Positions 14,653 through 21,564 of a DNA stretch of 33,356 nt are shown here, in pieces. Made by a program: the position numbers and the translations under genes. The notes beneath the pieces were generated by a model. It searched no databases and was not told the DNA's origin. It saw nothing but the letters and a program-made list of their open reading frames with translations. The DNA is from Streptomyces longisporoflavus. GTDB lineage: Bacteria > Actinomycetota > Actinomycetes > Streptomycetales > Streptomycetaceae. The stretch is from NCBI RefSeq assembly GCF_014649775.1, contig NZ_BMTR01000047.1, forward strand, positions 1 through 33,356. The letters run 5' to 3'. The number at the start of each line of letters is the position of its first letter. The stretch's first letter is position 1.

Positions 14653-16146
14653 ATGCCCGAACGCCGCACCGTCGCCCTTGTCACTCTTGGCTGCGCCCGC
14701 AACGAGGTGGACTCGGAGGAGCTCGCAGGCCGCTTGGAGGCGGACGGCTGGCAGCTCGTCGAGGCCGCCGAAGAAGCGGACGTCGCCGTAGTCAACACCT
14801 GTGGATTCGTCGAAGCCGCCAAGAAGGACTCCGTCGACGCCCTCCTGGAAGCCAATGATCTCAAGGGTCATGGCAAGACCCAGGCCGTCGTCGCCGTCGG
14901 CTGCATGGCCGAGCGGTACGGCAAGGAACTCGCCGACGCCCTCCCCGAAGCCGACGGCGTCCTCGGCTTCGACGACTACTCCGACATCTCGAACCGCCTG
15001 CAGACCATCCTCGGTGGCGGCAGCGTCGAGGCCCACACCCCGCGTGACCGGCGCAAGCTGCTTCCGATCAGCCCCGCGGAGCGGCAGGAGGCCGGCTCCG
15101 GCGTCGCGCTGCCCGGGCACGGGCCCGTGGACCTGCCCGAAGGCCTCGCGCCCGCCTCGGGACCGCGCGCTCCGCTGCGGCGCCGGCTGGGGACCAGCCC
15201 CGTCGCCTCGGTGAAGCTGGCCTCCGGCTGCGACCGGCGCTGCTCGTTCTGCGCCATCCCCTCCTTCCGCGGGTCCTTCATCTCGCGCCGCCCCTCGGAC
15301 GTGCTCGGCGAGACGCGCTGGCTGGCCGAGCAGGGCGTCAAGGAGGTCATGCTCGTCTCCGAGAACAACACCTCGTACGGCAAGGACCTCGGGGACATCC
15401 GGCTCCTGGAGACGCTGCTGCCCGAGCTGGCGGCCGTCGACGGGATCGAGCGGGTGCGCGTCAGCTACCTCCAGCCCGCCGAGATGCGCCCCGGACTCAT
15501 CGACGTACTGACCTCCACCGAGAAGGTCGTCCCCTACTTCGACCTCTCCTTCCAGCACTCCGCCCCCGGCGTGCTGCGCGCGATGCGGCGCTTCGGGGAC
15601 ACCGACCGCTTCCTGGAGCTGCTCGACACCATCCGTACGAAGGCGCCGCAGGCCGGTGTGCGGTCCAACTTCATCGTGGGCTTCCCCGGCGAGACCGAGG
15701 CCGACGTGGACGAGCTCGAGCGGTTCCTCACGGGTGCGCGGCTGGACGCCATCGGCGTCTTCGGGTACTCCGACGAGGAGGGCACGGAAGCGGCGACGTA
15801 CGAGAAGAAGCTCGACCAGGACGTCGTCGACGAGCGGCTCGCGCGCATCTCGCGGCTCGCCGAGGAACTGACCTCGCAGCGCGCCGACGAGCGCCTCGGT
15901 GAGACCGTCGAGGTGCTTGTGGAGTCCGTGGACGAGGAGGACGGCGCGATCGGCCGGGCGGCCCACCAGGCGCCCGAGACGGACGGACAGGTCCGCTTGG
16001 AGGGCGCCACGAGTGGGGACGGCCTGCAGGTCGGCCGTATGGTCGTGGCAAAGGTGGTCGGCACGGAAGGCGTGGACCTGGTGGCTGAGTACAGCGAAAT
16101 CCCCGGGCACGAGCCCCGGATCCCGGCCGAGGAGGCGCGCAGATGA
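14653..16146 (+). CDS. rimO: Ribosomal protein uS12 methylthiotransferase RimO
   Basis: This 497-residue radical-SAM enzyme adds a methylthio group to an aspartate of ribosomal protein uS12. The N-terminal methylthiotransferase domain has the three conserved cysteines Cys14 (TLGCARNEVDSE), Cys50 (VNTCGFVEAAK) and Cys84 (VGCMAERYG), which bind one iron-sulfur cluster. The radical-SAM motif is SGCDRRCSFC (Cys193, Cys197, Cys200), and a C-terminal TRAM domain spans about 428–490. GFVEAAKKDSVDALLE and the uS12-type TRAM context favour RimO over the tRNA enzyme MiaB. A Pro/Gly/Ala-rich insert at about 140–182 makes it longer than the roughly 440-residue enterobacterial protein. The stop overlaps the pgsA start as ATGA, so translation is probably coupled. 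Confidence 0.95.
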   Translation: MPERRTVALVTLGCARNEVDSEELAGRLEADGWQLVEAAEEADVAVVNTCGFVEAAKKDSVDALLEANDLKGHGKTQAVVAVGCMAERYGKELADALPEADGVLGFDDYSDISNRLQTILGGGSVEAHTPRDRRKLLPISPAERQEAGSGVALPGHGPVDLPEGLAPASGPRAPLRRRLGTSPVASVKLASGCDRRCSFCAIPSFRGSFISRRPSDVLGETRWLAEQGVKEVMLVSENNTSYGKDLGDIRLLETLLPELAAVDGIERVRVSYLQPAEMRPGLIDVLTSTEKVVPYFDLSFQHSAPGVLRAMRRFGDTDRFLELLDTIRTKAPQAGVRSNFIVGFPGETEADVDELERFLTGARLDAIGVFGYSDEEGTEAATYEKKLDQDVVDERLARISRLAEELTSQRADERLGETVEVLVESVDEEDGAIGRAAHQAPETDGQVRLEGATSGDGLQVGRMVVAKVVGTEGVDLVAEYSEIPGHEPRIPAEEARR

Positions 16147-16871
16147 CCGGAGTCCCGGCATCCGCGGCGGGCGGCTCCGGCGCGCAGGGCGCCAAGCCGG
16201 TGCGCGGCGGAAAGTTGGGCGCTGCGGCCGTCAATCAGGCCAGCGTGTGGAACGTCGCCAATTTGTTGACGGTGATCCGGCTGCTTCTCGTGCCCGGCTT
16301 CGTGATGCTGTTGCTCGCCGACGGCGGGTACGACCCGGCCTGGCGCGCCTGGGCCTGGGCGGCCTTCGCCGTCGCCATGATCACGGACTTGTTCGACGGG
16401 CACCTCGCACGTACGTACAACCTGGTCACGGACTTCGGGAAGATCGCCGACCCCATCGCCGACAAGGCGATCATGGGCGCCGCCCTGGTCTGTCTCTCCT
16501 ACCTCGGCGACCTGCCCTGGTGGGTGACGGGCGTCATTCTCGGGCGTGAGCTCGGAATCACGTTGCTGCGGTTCTGGGTGATCCGCTTCGGTGTCATTCC
16601 GGCCAGTCGCGGCGGCAAGATGAAGACGCTCTGGCAGGGCACCGCGGCCGGAATGTACGTCCTCGCGCTGACCGGGCCGCTCGCCACGCTGCGGTTCTGG
16701 GTGATGGCGGTGGCCGTCGTACTGACCGTCCTGACCGGGCTCGACTATGTGCGGCAGGCCATCGTGCTGCGTCGCCTCGGGCTCGCGGAGGCGGCAGCGG
16801 CGGCATCGGCGTCAGCGGCCTCCGGGTCGGCCGCGGCCTCCGGCGAGGGGGCGCGGGAGTCGGCGTCATGA
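16143..16871 (+). CDS. pgsA: CDP-diacylglycerol–glycerol-3-phosphate 3-phosphatidyltransferase (PgsA family)
   Basis: The 242-residue membrane enzyme carries the complete CDP-alcohol phosphotransferase signature: Asp82, Asp85-Gly86, Ala89-Arg90, Gly99, Asp103 and Asp107, with exact family spacing. It should make phosphatidylglycerol phosphate for anionic phospholipids and cardiolipin. Five or six membrane helices are visible between about 36 and 205. The N-terminal 30 residues are Gly/Ala-rich and cytoplasmic; the last 25 are an Ala/Ser-rich tail. A GAGGAGG site lies inside the end of rimO, and start and stop codons overlap with rimO upstream and cinA downstream (both ATGA). Actinomycetes carry several paralogues, so exact substrate assignment is by family and position. 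Confidence 0.92.
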   Translation: MTGVPASAAGGSGAQGAKPVRGGKLGAAAVNQASVWNVANLLTVIRLLLVPGFVMLLLADGGYDPAWRAWAWAAFAVAMITDLFDGHLARTYNLVTDFGKIADPIADKAIMGAALVCLSYLGDLPWWVTGVILGRELGITLLRFWVIRFGVIPASRGGKMKTLWQGTAAGMYVLALTGPLATLRFWVMAVAVVLTVLTGLDYVRQAIVLRRLGLAEAAAAASASAASGSAAASGEGARESAS

Positions 16872-17479
16872 CGTCGGCGGGGTCGGCAGGGGCGGTGGTG
16901 CCGGCAGGGTTGGCTGCGGAGGTTCTGCGGCTTCTGCAGGCGCGGGGCGAGACCCTCGCCGTCGCCGAGTCGCTCACCGGGGGTCTGGTGGCCGCCGAGG
17001 TGACGGCGGTGCCGGGGGCATCTGCGGTCTTCCGGGGGTCCGTGACGGCTTACGCGACCGAGCTGAAGCAGCATGTACTCGGAGTCGACGGCACTCTGCT
17101 GGCGGAGCGCGGCGCCGTGGATGCCGAAGTGGCGCTGCAGATGGCCGCCGGTGTGCGCAAGGTCATGGGCGCGGACTGGGGTATCGCGACCACGGGCGTC
17201 GCCGGGCCGGAACCACAGGACGGGCAGGCGGTCGGGACCGTTTTCGTGGCGGTCGACGGGCCTGTTTCGGCCTTCGGCAGGCCGGATCTCGCGGTCGACG
17301 AGGCAAGTTCCGGGCTTCGCTCTGAGGGGAAAGTGGCGGCGCTGCGGTTGAACGGTGGCCGTTCGGACATTCGTATGGAGAGTGTACGGAGCGTGCTCAG
17401 GCTGCTGATCGAGCGGCTGTCCGGCGAACGTGCCGGGAATGGGCGGGCACAGGATACGGAACAGAACGGGGGGACTTGA
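16868..17479 (+). CDS. cinA: CinA C-terminal-domain protein (nicotinamide-nucleotide amidohydrolase, PncC type)
   Basis: The 203 residues match the stand-alone C-terminal domain of CinA, which deamidates NMN in pyridine-nucleotide recycling. Motifs include AESLTGG (33–39), GSVTAYATELK (57–67) and TTGVAGPEPQDG (108–119), followed by GGRSDIR (163–169). The N-terminal MoCF-like domain of full-length CinA is absent. About 20 residues between the VFVAVDGP strand and the VAALRLNGGR strand (about 133–155), and a polar tail after 187, exceed the usual 160–165-residue length. The ATG overlaps the pgsA stop, making this the third gene of a coupled rimO-pgsA-cinA set. The same pgsA–cinA–clgR order occurs widely in actinobacteria. 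Confidence 0.93.
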   Translation: MTSAGSAGAVVPAGLAAEVLRLLQARGETLAVAESLTGGLVAAEVTAVPGASAVFRGSVTAYATELKQHVLGVDGTLLAERGAVDAEVALQMAAGVRKVMGADWGIATTGVAGPEPQDGQAVGTVFVAVDGPVSAFGRPDLAVDEASSGLRSEGKVAALRLNGGRSDIRMESVRSVLRLLIERLSGERAGNGRAQDTEQNGGT

Positions 17480-17588
17480 TGTTTGCAGCCCTGAGTGAAC
17501 ACGACATCGCTCCCCGCACGGCCGCCGCGCGAGGCGGTACGGTGGGGCGTGAAGGATGCGGCTACGCGGTCCGAGGAGGGAGCCACCG

Positions 17589-17963
17589 ATGATTCTGCTC
17601 CGTCGCCTGTTGGGTGACGTGCTGCGTCGGCAGCGCCAGCGCCAGGGCCGTACTCTGCGCGAAGTCTCCTCGTCCGCCCGAGTCTCGCTCGGCTATCTTT
17701 CCGAGGTGGAGCGGGGGCAGAAGGAGGCATCCTCCGAGCTGCTTTCCGCGATCTGCGACGCGCTTGACGTACGGATGTCCGAGCTCATGCGCGAGGTGAG
17801 CGATGAGCTCTCTCTCGCCGAACTGGCTGCGTCGGCAGCGGCTACGGAACCGGTGCGCACACCGGTTCGCCCGATGCTCAATTCCGTCTCGGTGAGCGGT
17901 GTGCCGCCGGAACGGGTAACGATCAAGGCGCCTGCGGAGGCGGTGGACGTCGTCGCGGCGTGA
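17589..17963 (+). CDS. clgR: ClgR-like transcriptional regulator of Clp/Lon proteolysis
   Basis: The 124-residue protein has an XRE-type helix-turn-helix at about 8–70 (LGDVLRRQRQRQGRTLREVS … VSLGYLSEVERGQKEASSELL), followed by a short linker and a conserved C-terminal segment. Position directly after pgsA-cinA and the overall sequence identify it as ClgR, which activates clp and lon protease genes in Streptomyces and related genera. ATG 17589 has GGAGGGAG about 7 bases upstream. The protein ends in VDVVAA. The last two alanines are reported to be needed for ClpP-dependent turnover of ClgR, giving feedback control by its own target. It is 109 bp downstream of cinA, so it may have a separate promoter. 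A terminator follows at 18010. Confidence 0.92.
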   Translation: MILLRRLLGDVLRRQRQRQGRTLREVSSSARVSLGYLSEVERGQKEASSELLSAICDALDVRMSELMREVSDELSLAELAASAAATEPVRTPVRPMLNSVSVSGVPPERVTIKAPAEAVDVVAA

Positions 17964-18009
17964 TGCTGCGCTGACTGTGCACGCTGTCTGAGCGCTCAGA
18001 TGTGAGGAG

Positions 18010-18040
18010 GCCCCGGCCGGGTAACACCGGCCGGGGCTTT
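18010..18040 (+). terminator. Terminator after clgR
   Basis: A perfect 11-bp GC-rich stem (18010–18020 with 18027–18037) with loop GTAACA is followed by TTT. It closes the rimO-pgsA-cinA-clgR block. Confidence 0.9.
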
Positions 18041-18109
18041 CGTGCGTTCCGTCAGTTCTGTCCGTTGCAGTGGTTCGGGGCTTGTGGGGTTCTCGGGGGC
18101 AGCCGGTTT

Positions 18110-18129
18110 ACGTGGTGACGCGTCCACGT
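18110..18129. promoter_or_regulatory. Palindromic candidate operator upstream of dps
   Basis: ACGTGG (18110–18115) and CCACGT (18124–18129) form a perfect inverted repeat around an 8-base centre containing ACGCGT. It lies 93 bases upstream of the dps start, just before an A/T-rich stretch (18130–18200) that stands out in this genome and probably holds the promoter. The binding protein is unknown. Confidence 0.5.
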
Positions 18130-18222
18130 CAAAAAAGCTTGCGAGATGTCCGCATTAGAGCAGTTGTGTCATATTTGGTGGGGGATTTTAGCTCACGGAG
18201 TCCCAAGATCTTTGGAGGTTGC

Positions 18223-18693
18223 ATGTATGTCGTGAAGAGTCCTCTGTCGGATGCGGATCTGAAGACGGTCTCGGATGCCCTGCAAGGGGCGCTCGTGGAC
18301 CTGGTCGACCTTTCCCTGGTGGCCAAGCAGATCCACTGGAACGTGGTCGGCGCGCGCTTCCGGTCCGTGCACCTGCAGCTCGACGAGGTCGTGGACACGG
18401 CGCGGACGCACTCCGACACGGTGGCGGAACGGGCGTCCACGCTCGGTGTCTCGCCCGACGGCCGTGCGGGGACCGTGGCGCGTAGCAGCGGCATCGGCGA
18501 GGTCGCCGGCGGCTGGGTCAAGGACGCCGACGCGGTGGGCACGCTCGTGGAAGCGCTCGGAGCGGTCATCACGCGGATGCGGGAGCGGGTGGAGGCGACC
18601 GGTGAGGCTGACCCGGTCAGCCAGGACATCTTCATCGGCATCACGGCCGATCTGGAGAAGCATCACTGGATGTTCCAGGCGGAGAACGGTTGA
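18223..18693 (+). CDS. dps: Dps-family DNA-protecting ferritin (DpsB-like)
   Basis: The 156-residue mini-ferritin is expected to form 12-mers that oxidise and store iron and shield DNA under stress. The ferroxidase set is intact: His38, His50, Asp65 and Glu69, with the same spacing as E. coli Dps His51/His63/Asp78/Glu82, in QIHWNVVGARFRSVH and HSDTVAERA. Lys/Arg-rich tails are absent, so DNA binding by a tail is not evident. ATG 18223 is chosen because GGAGG lies four bases upstream; the reading frame extends further up but through A/T-rich promoter-like DNA. It is a single gene, between the clgR terminator and an unassigned spacer. S. coelicolor has a Dps (DpsB) at the corresponding position. 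Confidence 0.93.
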   Translation: MYVVKSPLSDADLKTVSDALQGALVDLVDLSLVAKQIHWNVVGARFRSVHLQLDEVVDTARTHSDTVAERASTLGVSPDGRAGTVARSSGIGEVAGGWVKDADAVGTLVEALGAVITRMRERVEATGEADPVSQDIFIGITADLEKHHWMFQAENG

Positions 18694-18984
18694 CCGCGCT
18701 CGCTGGGCGTTCCGGGGGAGAACGGTTCCGGGGTGGAGAGCGGTGAGGGCGCCGCGGGAGGGCGGCTGATCGGTTCGCGCCGGGACTGGTGGCTCGGGTG
18801 CTCGGCTGCCCGGACGGGTTAGCGGGGCGGTGATCGTGCCTCGTGTGCGCTGTGGTGCGCCCTCCCGCCCGGTCACGCCGGGCGTCTAGCGTCGACCGGG
18901 CGTCGGGCCTCGGGTATCGGGCCTGTATCGGCGTCCGATGCCGGTGGGTCCCGTGCGGGCCCCGATTGTGCGGAGGTGGTGGCC

Positions 18985-19410
18985 GTGGCATGGAGAGTCG
19001 TGCGGTGGGCGCCGGCTCTGGCGCTCGGCGCGCTCTGGTGGTGGGGCGCGCTGCGGCTGGCGCTCGCGCCCGATGCGGGGGTTCTGGAGGGGGCGGTCGC
19101 GGCCGGGGGGTGGGGGTTGAGTCTGTTGCCGGTGCACTGCGTCCCGAAATCGCGGGCGCTGAGCGCCGCGGCCCTGGCCAGGGAGCGCGCCCGGCGGGAT
19201 TCTGCGCCGGGGGAGCCTCACGGCGCGAGGGGGTGGCGGCTGCGGTGGTCGTGGCGGTCGTGGCGGTCGTGGCGGCCGTGGTCGGAGTGGTCGCGGCGGT
19301 CCGGGGTGCGTACGGGCGAGGCCGGTAAGGCTGCCGCCCGGTCTGCTGCCGGTGCTGTCACCAGGGCATGGCGACGCCGCCGTTCGGGCGGAGGATCTGA
19401 CCCGTCGTGA
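18985..19410 (+). CDS. Small membrane protein, reading frame probably broken near 19230
   Basis: As read, the 141-residue protein begins at GTG 18985, placed by GGAGG eight bases upstream (18972–18976). Two hydrophobic segments lie at about 5–25 and 33–50, then AALARERARRDSAPGEPHG. After a run of five G (19229–19233) the frame becomes Trp/Arg-rich (WRSWRSW) and runs 53 bp into the 3' end of the convergent SDR gene. In the neighbouring frame the same DNA encodes VAAAVVVAVVAVVAAVVGVVAAV, a third membrane helix, ending at a stop at 19326–19328 before the SDR gene. One extra G in the run would join the two into a roughly 114-residue three-helix protein. I do not recognise the family. Confidence 0.55.
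   Translation: MAWRVVRWAPALALGALWWWGALRLALAPDAGVLEGAVAAGGWGLSLLPVHCVPKSRALSAAALARERARRDSAPGEPHGARGWRLRWSWRSWRSWRPWSEWSRRSGVRTGEAGKAAARSAAGAVTRAWRRRRSGGGSDPS
19252..19278 (+). repeat. Three 9-bp repeats in the small membrane gene
   Basis: Units TGGCGGTCG, TGGCGGTCG and TGGCGGCCG lie in tandem. They encode WRS/WRP in one frame and Ala/Val-rich helix sequence in the other. Confidence 0.8.
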
Positions 19411-20146
19411 AGGCGGACGCGTCGGACGCCAGGTGCAGTACGGCGTGCGCGATGTCCTCCGGCTCGCCGACGCGGCCCAGCGGGGACATGCGGATCATGA
19501 GGCCCTCGGTGTGCGCCTGGGCGTCGCTGTCGTGGCGGTCGGTCATGGGGGTACGGATCCAGCCCGGCGCGACGGCGTTGACGCGTATGCCGTGCGGGCC
19601 CACCTCGGTGGCTAGGGTCTTCGTGAGCTGGACGACGGCGGCTTTCGCGGCGCCGTAACAGAGGAGGCCGGGGCCGCCGGTGTCCACGGCTCCCGAGGCC
19701 ATGGTGATGATGCTGCCGCGGGGGGCCGCGCTGGTGGCTGCCGTGATCATTGCGCGGGCCGCCGCCTGGCAGGCGTACAGGACGCCCTTGAAGTTGATGC
19801 TCAGGACCCGGTCGAGGTCCTCGTCACGGGTCTCCAGGACCGGGCTGTTGTGCATGATTCCGGCGATGGCGGCCATGATGTCCAGCCGCCCGGTGGCCGC
19901 GGTGGCGCTCGCGACGGCCTGTTCGACCTGCGCTCTGTCCGCCACGTCCAGGTAGTGGGTGTGCGCGGTGCCGCCCGCGGCCTTGATGAGCGTGGCCGTC
20001 TCGTGGAGCCCCTGGGTGTCGCGGTCGGCGCAGTGGACACTCGCGCCTGCTTCCGCGAGGAGTACGGCCGAGGCCCGGCCGATTCCGGAGGCCGCGCCGG
20101 TGACGAATGCCGTGCGTCCGCTGAGGTCGTACGCCGTGAGGGGCAT
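19358..20146 (-). CDS. Short-chain dehydrogenase/reductase
   Basis: The 262-residue classical SDR has the NAD(P)-binding loop TGAASGIG (16–23), the acidic Asp41 after the second strand suggesting a preference for NAD(H), Asn118, and the catalytic set Ser151, Tyr164 and Lys168 (CYGAAK). The usual NNAG motif is replaced by AIAG (94–97). The C-terminal PNGGVAMPW end is close to that of beta-ketoacyl reductase-like SDRs. ATG 20146 is chosen because the upstream frame is low-complexity and overlaps a 26-bp repeat; no clear ribosome binding site is visible. Substrate cannot be read from the sequence. It converges on the small membrane gene. Confidence 0.87.
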   Translation of the reverse strand: MPLTAYDLSGRTAFVTGAASGIGRASAVLLAEAGASVHCADRDTQGLHETATLIKAAGGTAHTHYLDVADRAQVEQAVASATAATGRLDIMAAIAGIMHNSPVLETRDEDLDRVLSINFKGVLYACQAAARAMITAATSAAPRGSIITMASGAVDTGGPGLLCYGAAKAAVVQLTKTLATEVGPHGIRVNAVAPGWIRTPMTDRHDSDAQAHTEGLMIRMSPLGRVGEPEDIAHAVLHLASDASAFTTGQILRPNGGVAMPW

Positions 20147-20238
20147 GACGGGACGGTACGGCGAGACCTGACGGGGCGTCAACTGGTGCGTGAGCCTTGG
20201 TCGTCGGGGCGTGAGCTCGGGTGCTGGACGCGGGGCGC

Positions 20239-20301
20239 GGCCGGGGAGCGTGACCGGAGAATGTGGCCGGGGAGCGTGGCTGGAGAGTGTGGCCGGGAGT
20301 G
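20239..20301 (+). repeat. 26-bp tandem repeat between SDR and nei2
   Basis: Unit starts at 20239, 20265 and 20291 (third partial) share GGCCGGGGAGCGTG followed by CCGGAGA/CTGGAGA and TGT. It lies in the 191-bp spacer before the SDR gene. No coding role is apparent. Confidence 0.8.
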
Positions 20302-20337
20302 CTGGGCTCGTGGTGGAGGGGCGTCGGTTGCCGGAGG

Positions 20338-21138
20338 TCAGGAAGTCGGGCCCGGTTGGCAGGTGGGGCACCAGTAGGTGGGGCGGTCGCGGGAGCCGTC
20401 GCCCTGCTGGCCCTTACGGATGGGGGTGCCGCAGCGCAGGCAGGGGCGGGGCGCGCGGCCGTAGACGTACAGGCGGTGGCCCGGGCGGTCGCGGCCGGTG
20501 GTGATGCGCGACGGGCGGTTGCGGTTGGCTTCCAGGAGCTTCTTGGAGAGGGCGGGGATGCGCGCGGCCGTCTCGTCGGGCAGCTCGCCCACGGGGAGCC
20601 AGGGGGAGACGCCGAGGAGGAAGCAGATCTCGCACTTGAAGACGTTGCCGATGCCGGCGAGGTTGCGCTGGTCAAGCAGGGCCTCGCCCAGGGGGCGGTC
20701 AGGGGTCGCGAGGAGATTGCCGAGGGCTGGCTCGGGGTCCCAGTCGGGGCCCAGGAGATCGGGACCCAGGTGGCCCACGGCCTTGTGCTCGTCGGCGGTG
20801 CGCATGAGTTCGAGGACGGGCAGGCGGTAGCCGACGGCTGTGCGCTCGGCGGTGCCGAGAATCGCTCTGATCTGGTAGGCGGGGCCGCCGTTCCAGCGCT
20901 CGCCGGGGCTGTAGATCCGCCAGGAGCCGTCCATGCGGAGGTGCGAGTGCAGGGTGAGCCCGCCCTCGAAGCGCGTGAGGAGGTGCTTGCCGCGCGGGGT
21001 GACGTCCAGGACGGTGCGGCCGGTGAGGTCGACGGTCGCGAGCTTCGGGACGCGGAGGTCGGAGAGCGTGACGATATGCCCGGCGAGGGCGGCGTGCAGC
21101 CGCCGGGCTGCCTGGTAGATCGTGTCGCCTTCGGGCAT
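20338..21138 (-). CDS. nei2: Fpg/Nei-family DNA glycosylase (Nei2 type)
   Basis: The 266-residue base-excision repair enzyme removes oxidised pyrimidines and nicks the abasic site. It starts MPEGDT, giving catalytic Pro2 and Glu3 after methionine removal; the GDT variant is typical of the Nei2 subgroup. Lys51 (PRGKHLL) is the conserved beta-strand lysine. A helix-two-turn-helix lies at about 150–173 (LGEALLDQRNLAGIGNVFKCE). The C-terminal zinc finger has Cys233, Cys236, Cys257 and Cys260. It is co-oriented with the upstream lhr gene; the same pairing is known in mycobacteria. The 3' end is 191 bp from the SDR start. Confidence 0.93.
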   Translation of the reverse strand: MPEGDTIYQAARRLHAALAGHIVTLSDLRVPKLATVDLTGRTVLDVTPRGKHLLTRFEGGLTLHSHLRMDGSWRIYSPGERWNGGPAYQIRAILGTAERTAVGYRLPVLELMRTADEHKAVGHLGPDLLGPDWDPEPALGNLLATPDRPLGEALLDQRNLAGIGNVFKCEICFLLGVSPWLPVGELPDETAARIPALSKKLLEANRNRPSRITTGRDRPGHRLYVYGRAPRPCLRCGTPIRKGQQGDGSRDRPTYWCPTCQPGPTS

Positions 21139-21557
21139 GGGGTCCAGGGTGGCATGTCGGGGGCGGGATGGGGGCTAGGTGCGGGGTGGGCGGGTGTGTG
21201 GGTGTGTGGGTGAGGCTGATGGTGGGGTGGGTTGGAGTCTTGGTGGCTGGCCCTGGTCTGCCTTATGGTCCCGCTGGTTCGCGGGCGCGGGTTGGAATGG
21301 GGTTGCGGGCAGCTCCCGGGCGGCCGGGCGGCCTGGGTTAGCGGAGGCGGCCGAGGTGGGCCGGAGTGGTCGCGGCAGCCCGGGCTGCCAGCGGTCCGGC
21401 GAGTCGGTGGCCCCCGGTGGCCCGGACGCAACAGCCCGAGTAAGGGATACGAGGCGCCGGGCGGCGACGCCCCCGTTCGCCAGCCCGAGACAGACGGCCC
21501 GCGACCGGGTGGCCGGACACCCGGCCTCGCCCGACACGCGTGACGCACAAAGCCGCG
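21139..21557. other. 419-bp palindrome-rich gap between nei2 and lhr
   Basis: I see no gene here. The start (21186–21235) is G/T-rich with GGGTGTGT repeats. Perfect inverted repeats follow: the 16-bp palindrome GGCAGCCCGGGCTGCC (21374–21389); GGCCGG-acac-CCGGCC (21511–21526), which can alternatively pair as CCGGGTG (21505–21511) with CACCCGG; and a 10-bp stem around the lhr stop. GGTGGCCC occurs twice in 21406–21423. No known riboswitch or small RNA was recognised. The promoter of nei2 presumably lies near 21140–21200. Confidence 0.7.
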
Positions 21558-21564
21558 TCACGCG
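21537..21564 (-). terminator. Perfect hairpin overlapping the lhr stop codon
   Basis: CGCGTGACGC (21537–21546) and GCGTCACGCG (21555–21564) pair perfectly over 10 bp around an 8-base loop. The lhr stop codon is inside one arm. There is no U tract. It could end lhr transcription or protect its mRNA 3' end. Confidence 0.55.

Noticed and set aside
18718..18728. GAACGGTTC-like sequence after dps as an SOS box
   Set aside because: The half-sites are too close together, and it does not match GAACATnnATTC. It is part of a local GAGAACGGTT repetition.
20147..20371. N-terminal extension of the SDR to 337 residues
   Set aside because: The extra 75 residues are Pro/Thr/Arg-rich, cross a 26-bp DNA repeat and overlap nei2. 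The SDR fold begins at MPLTAYDLSG.
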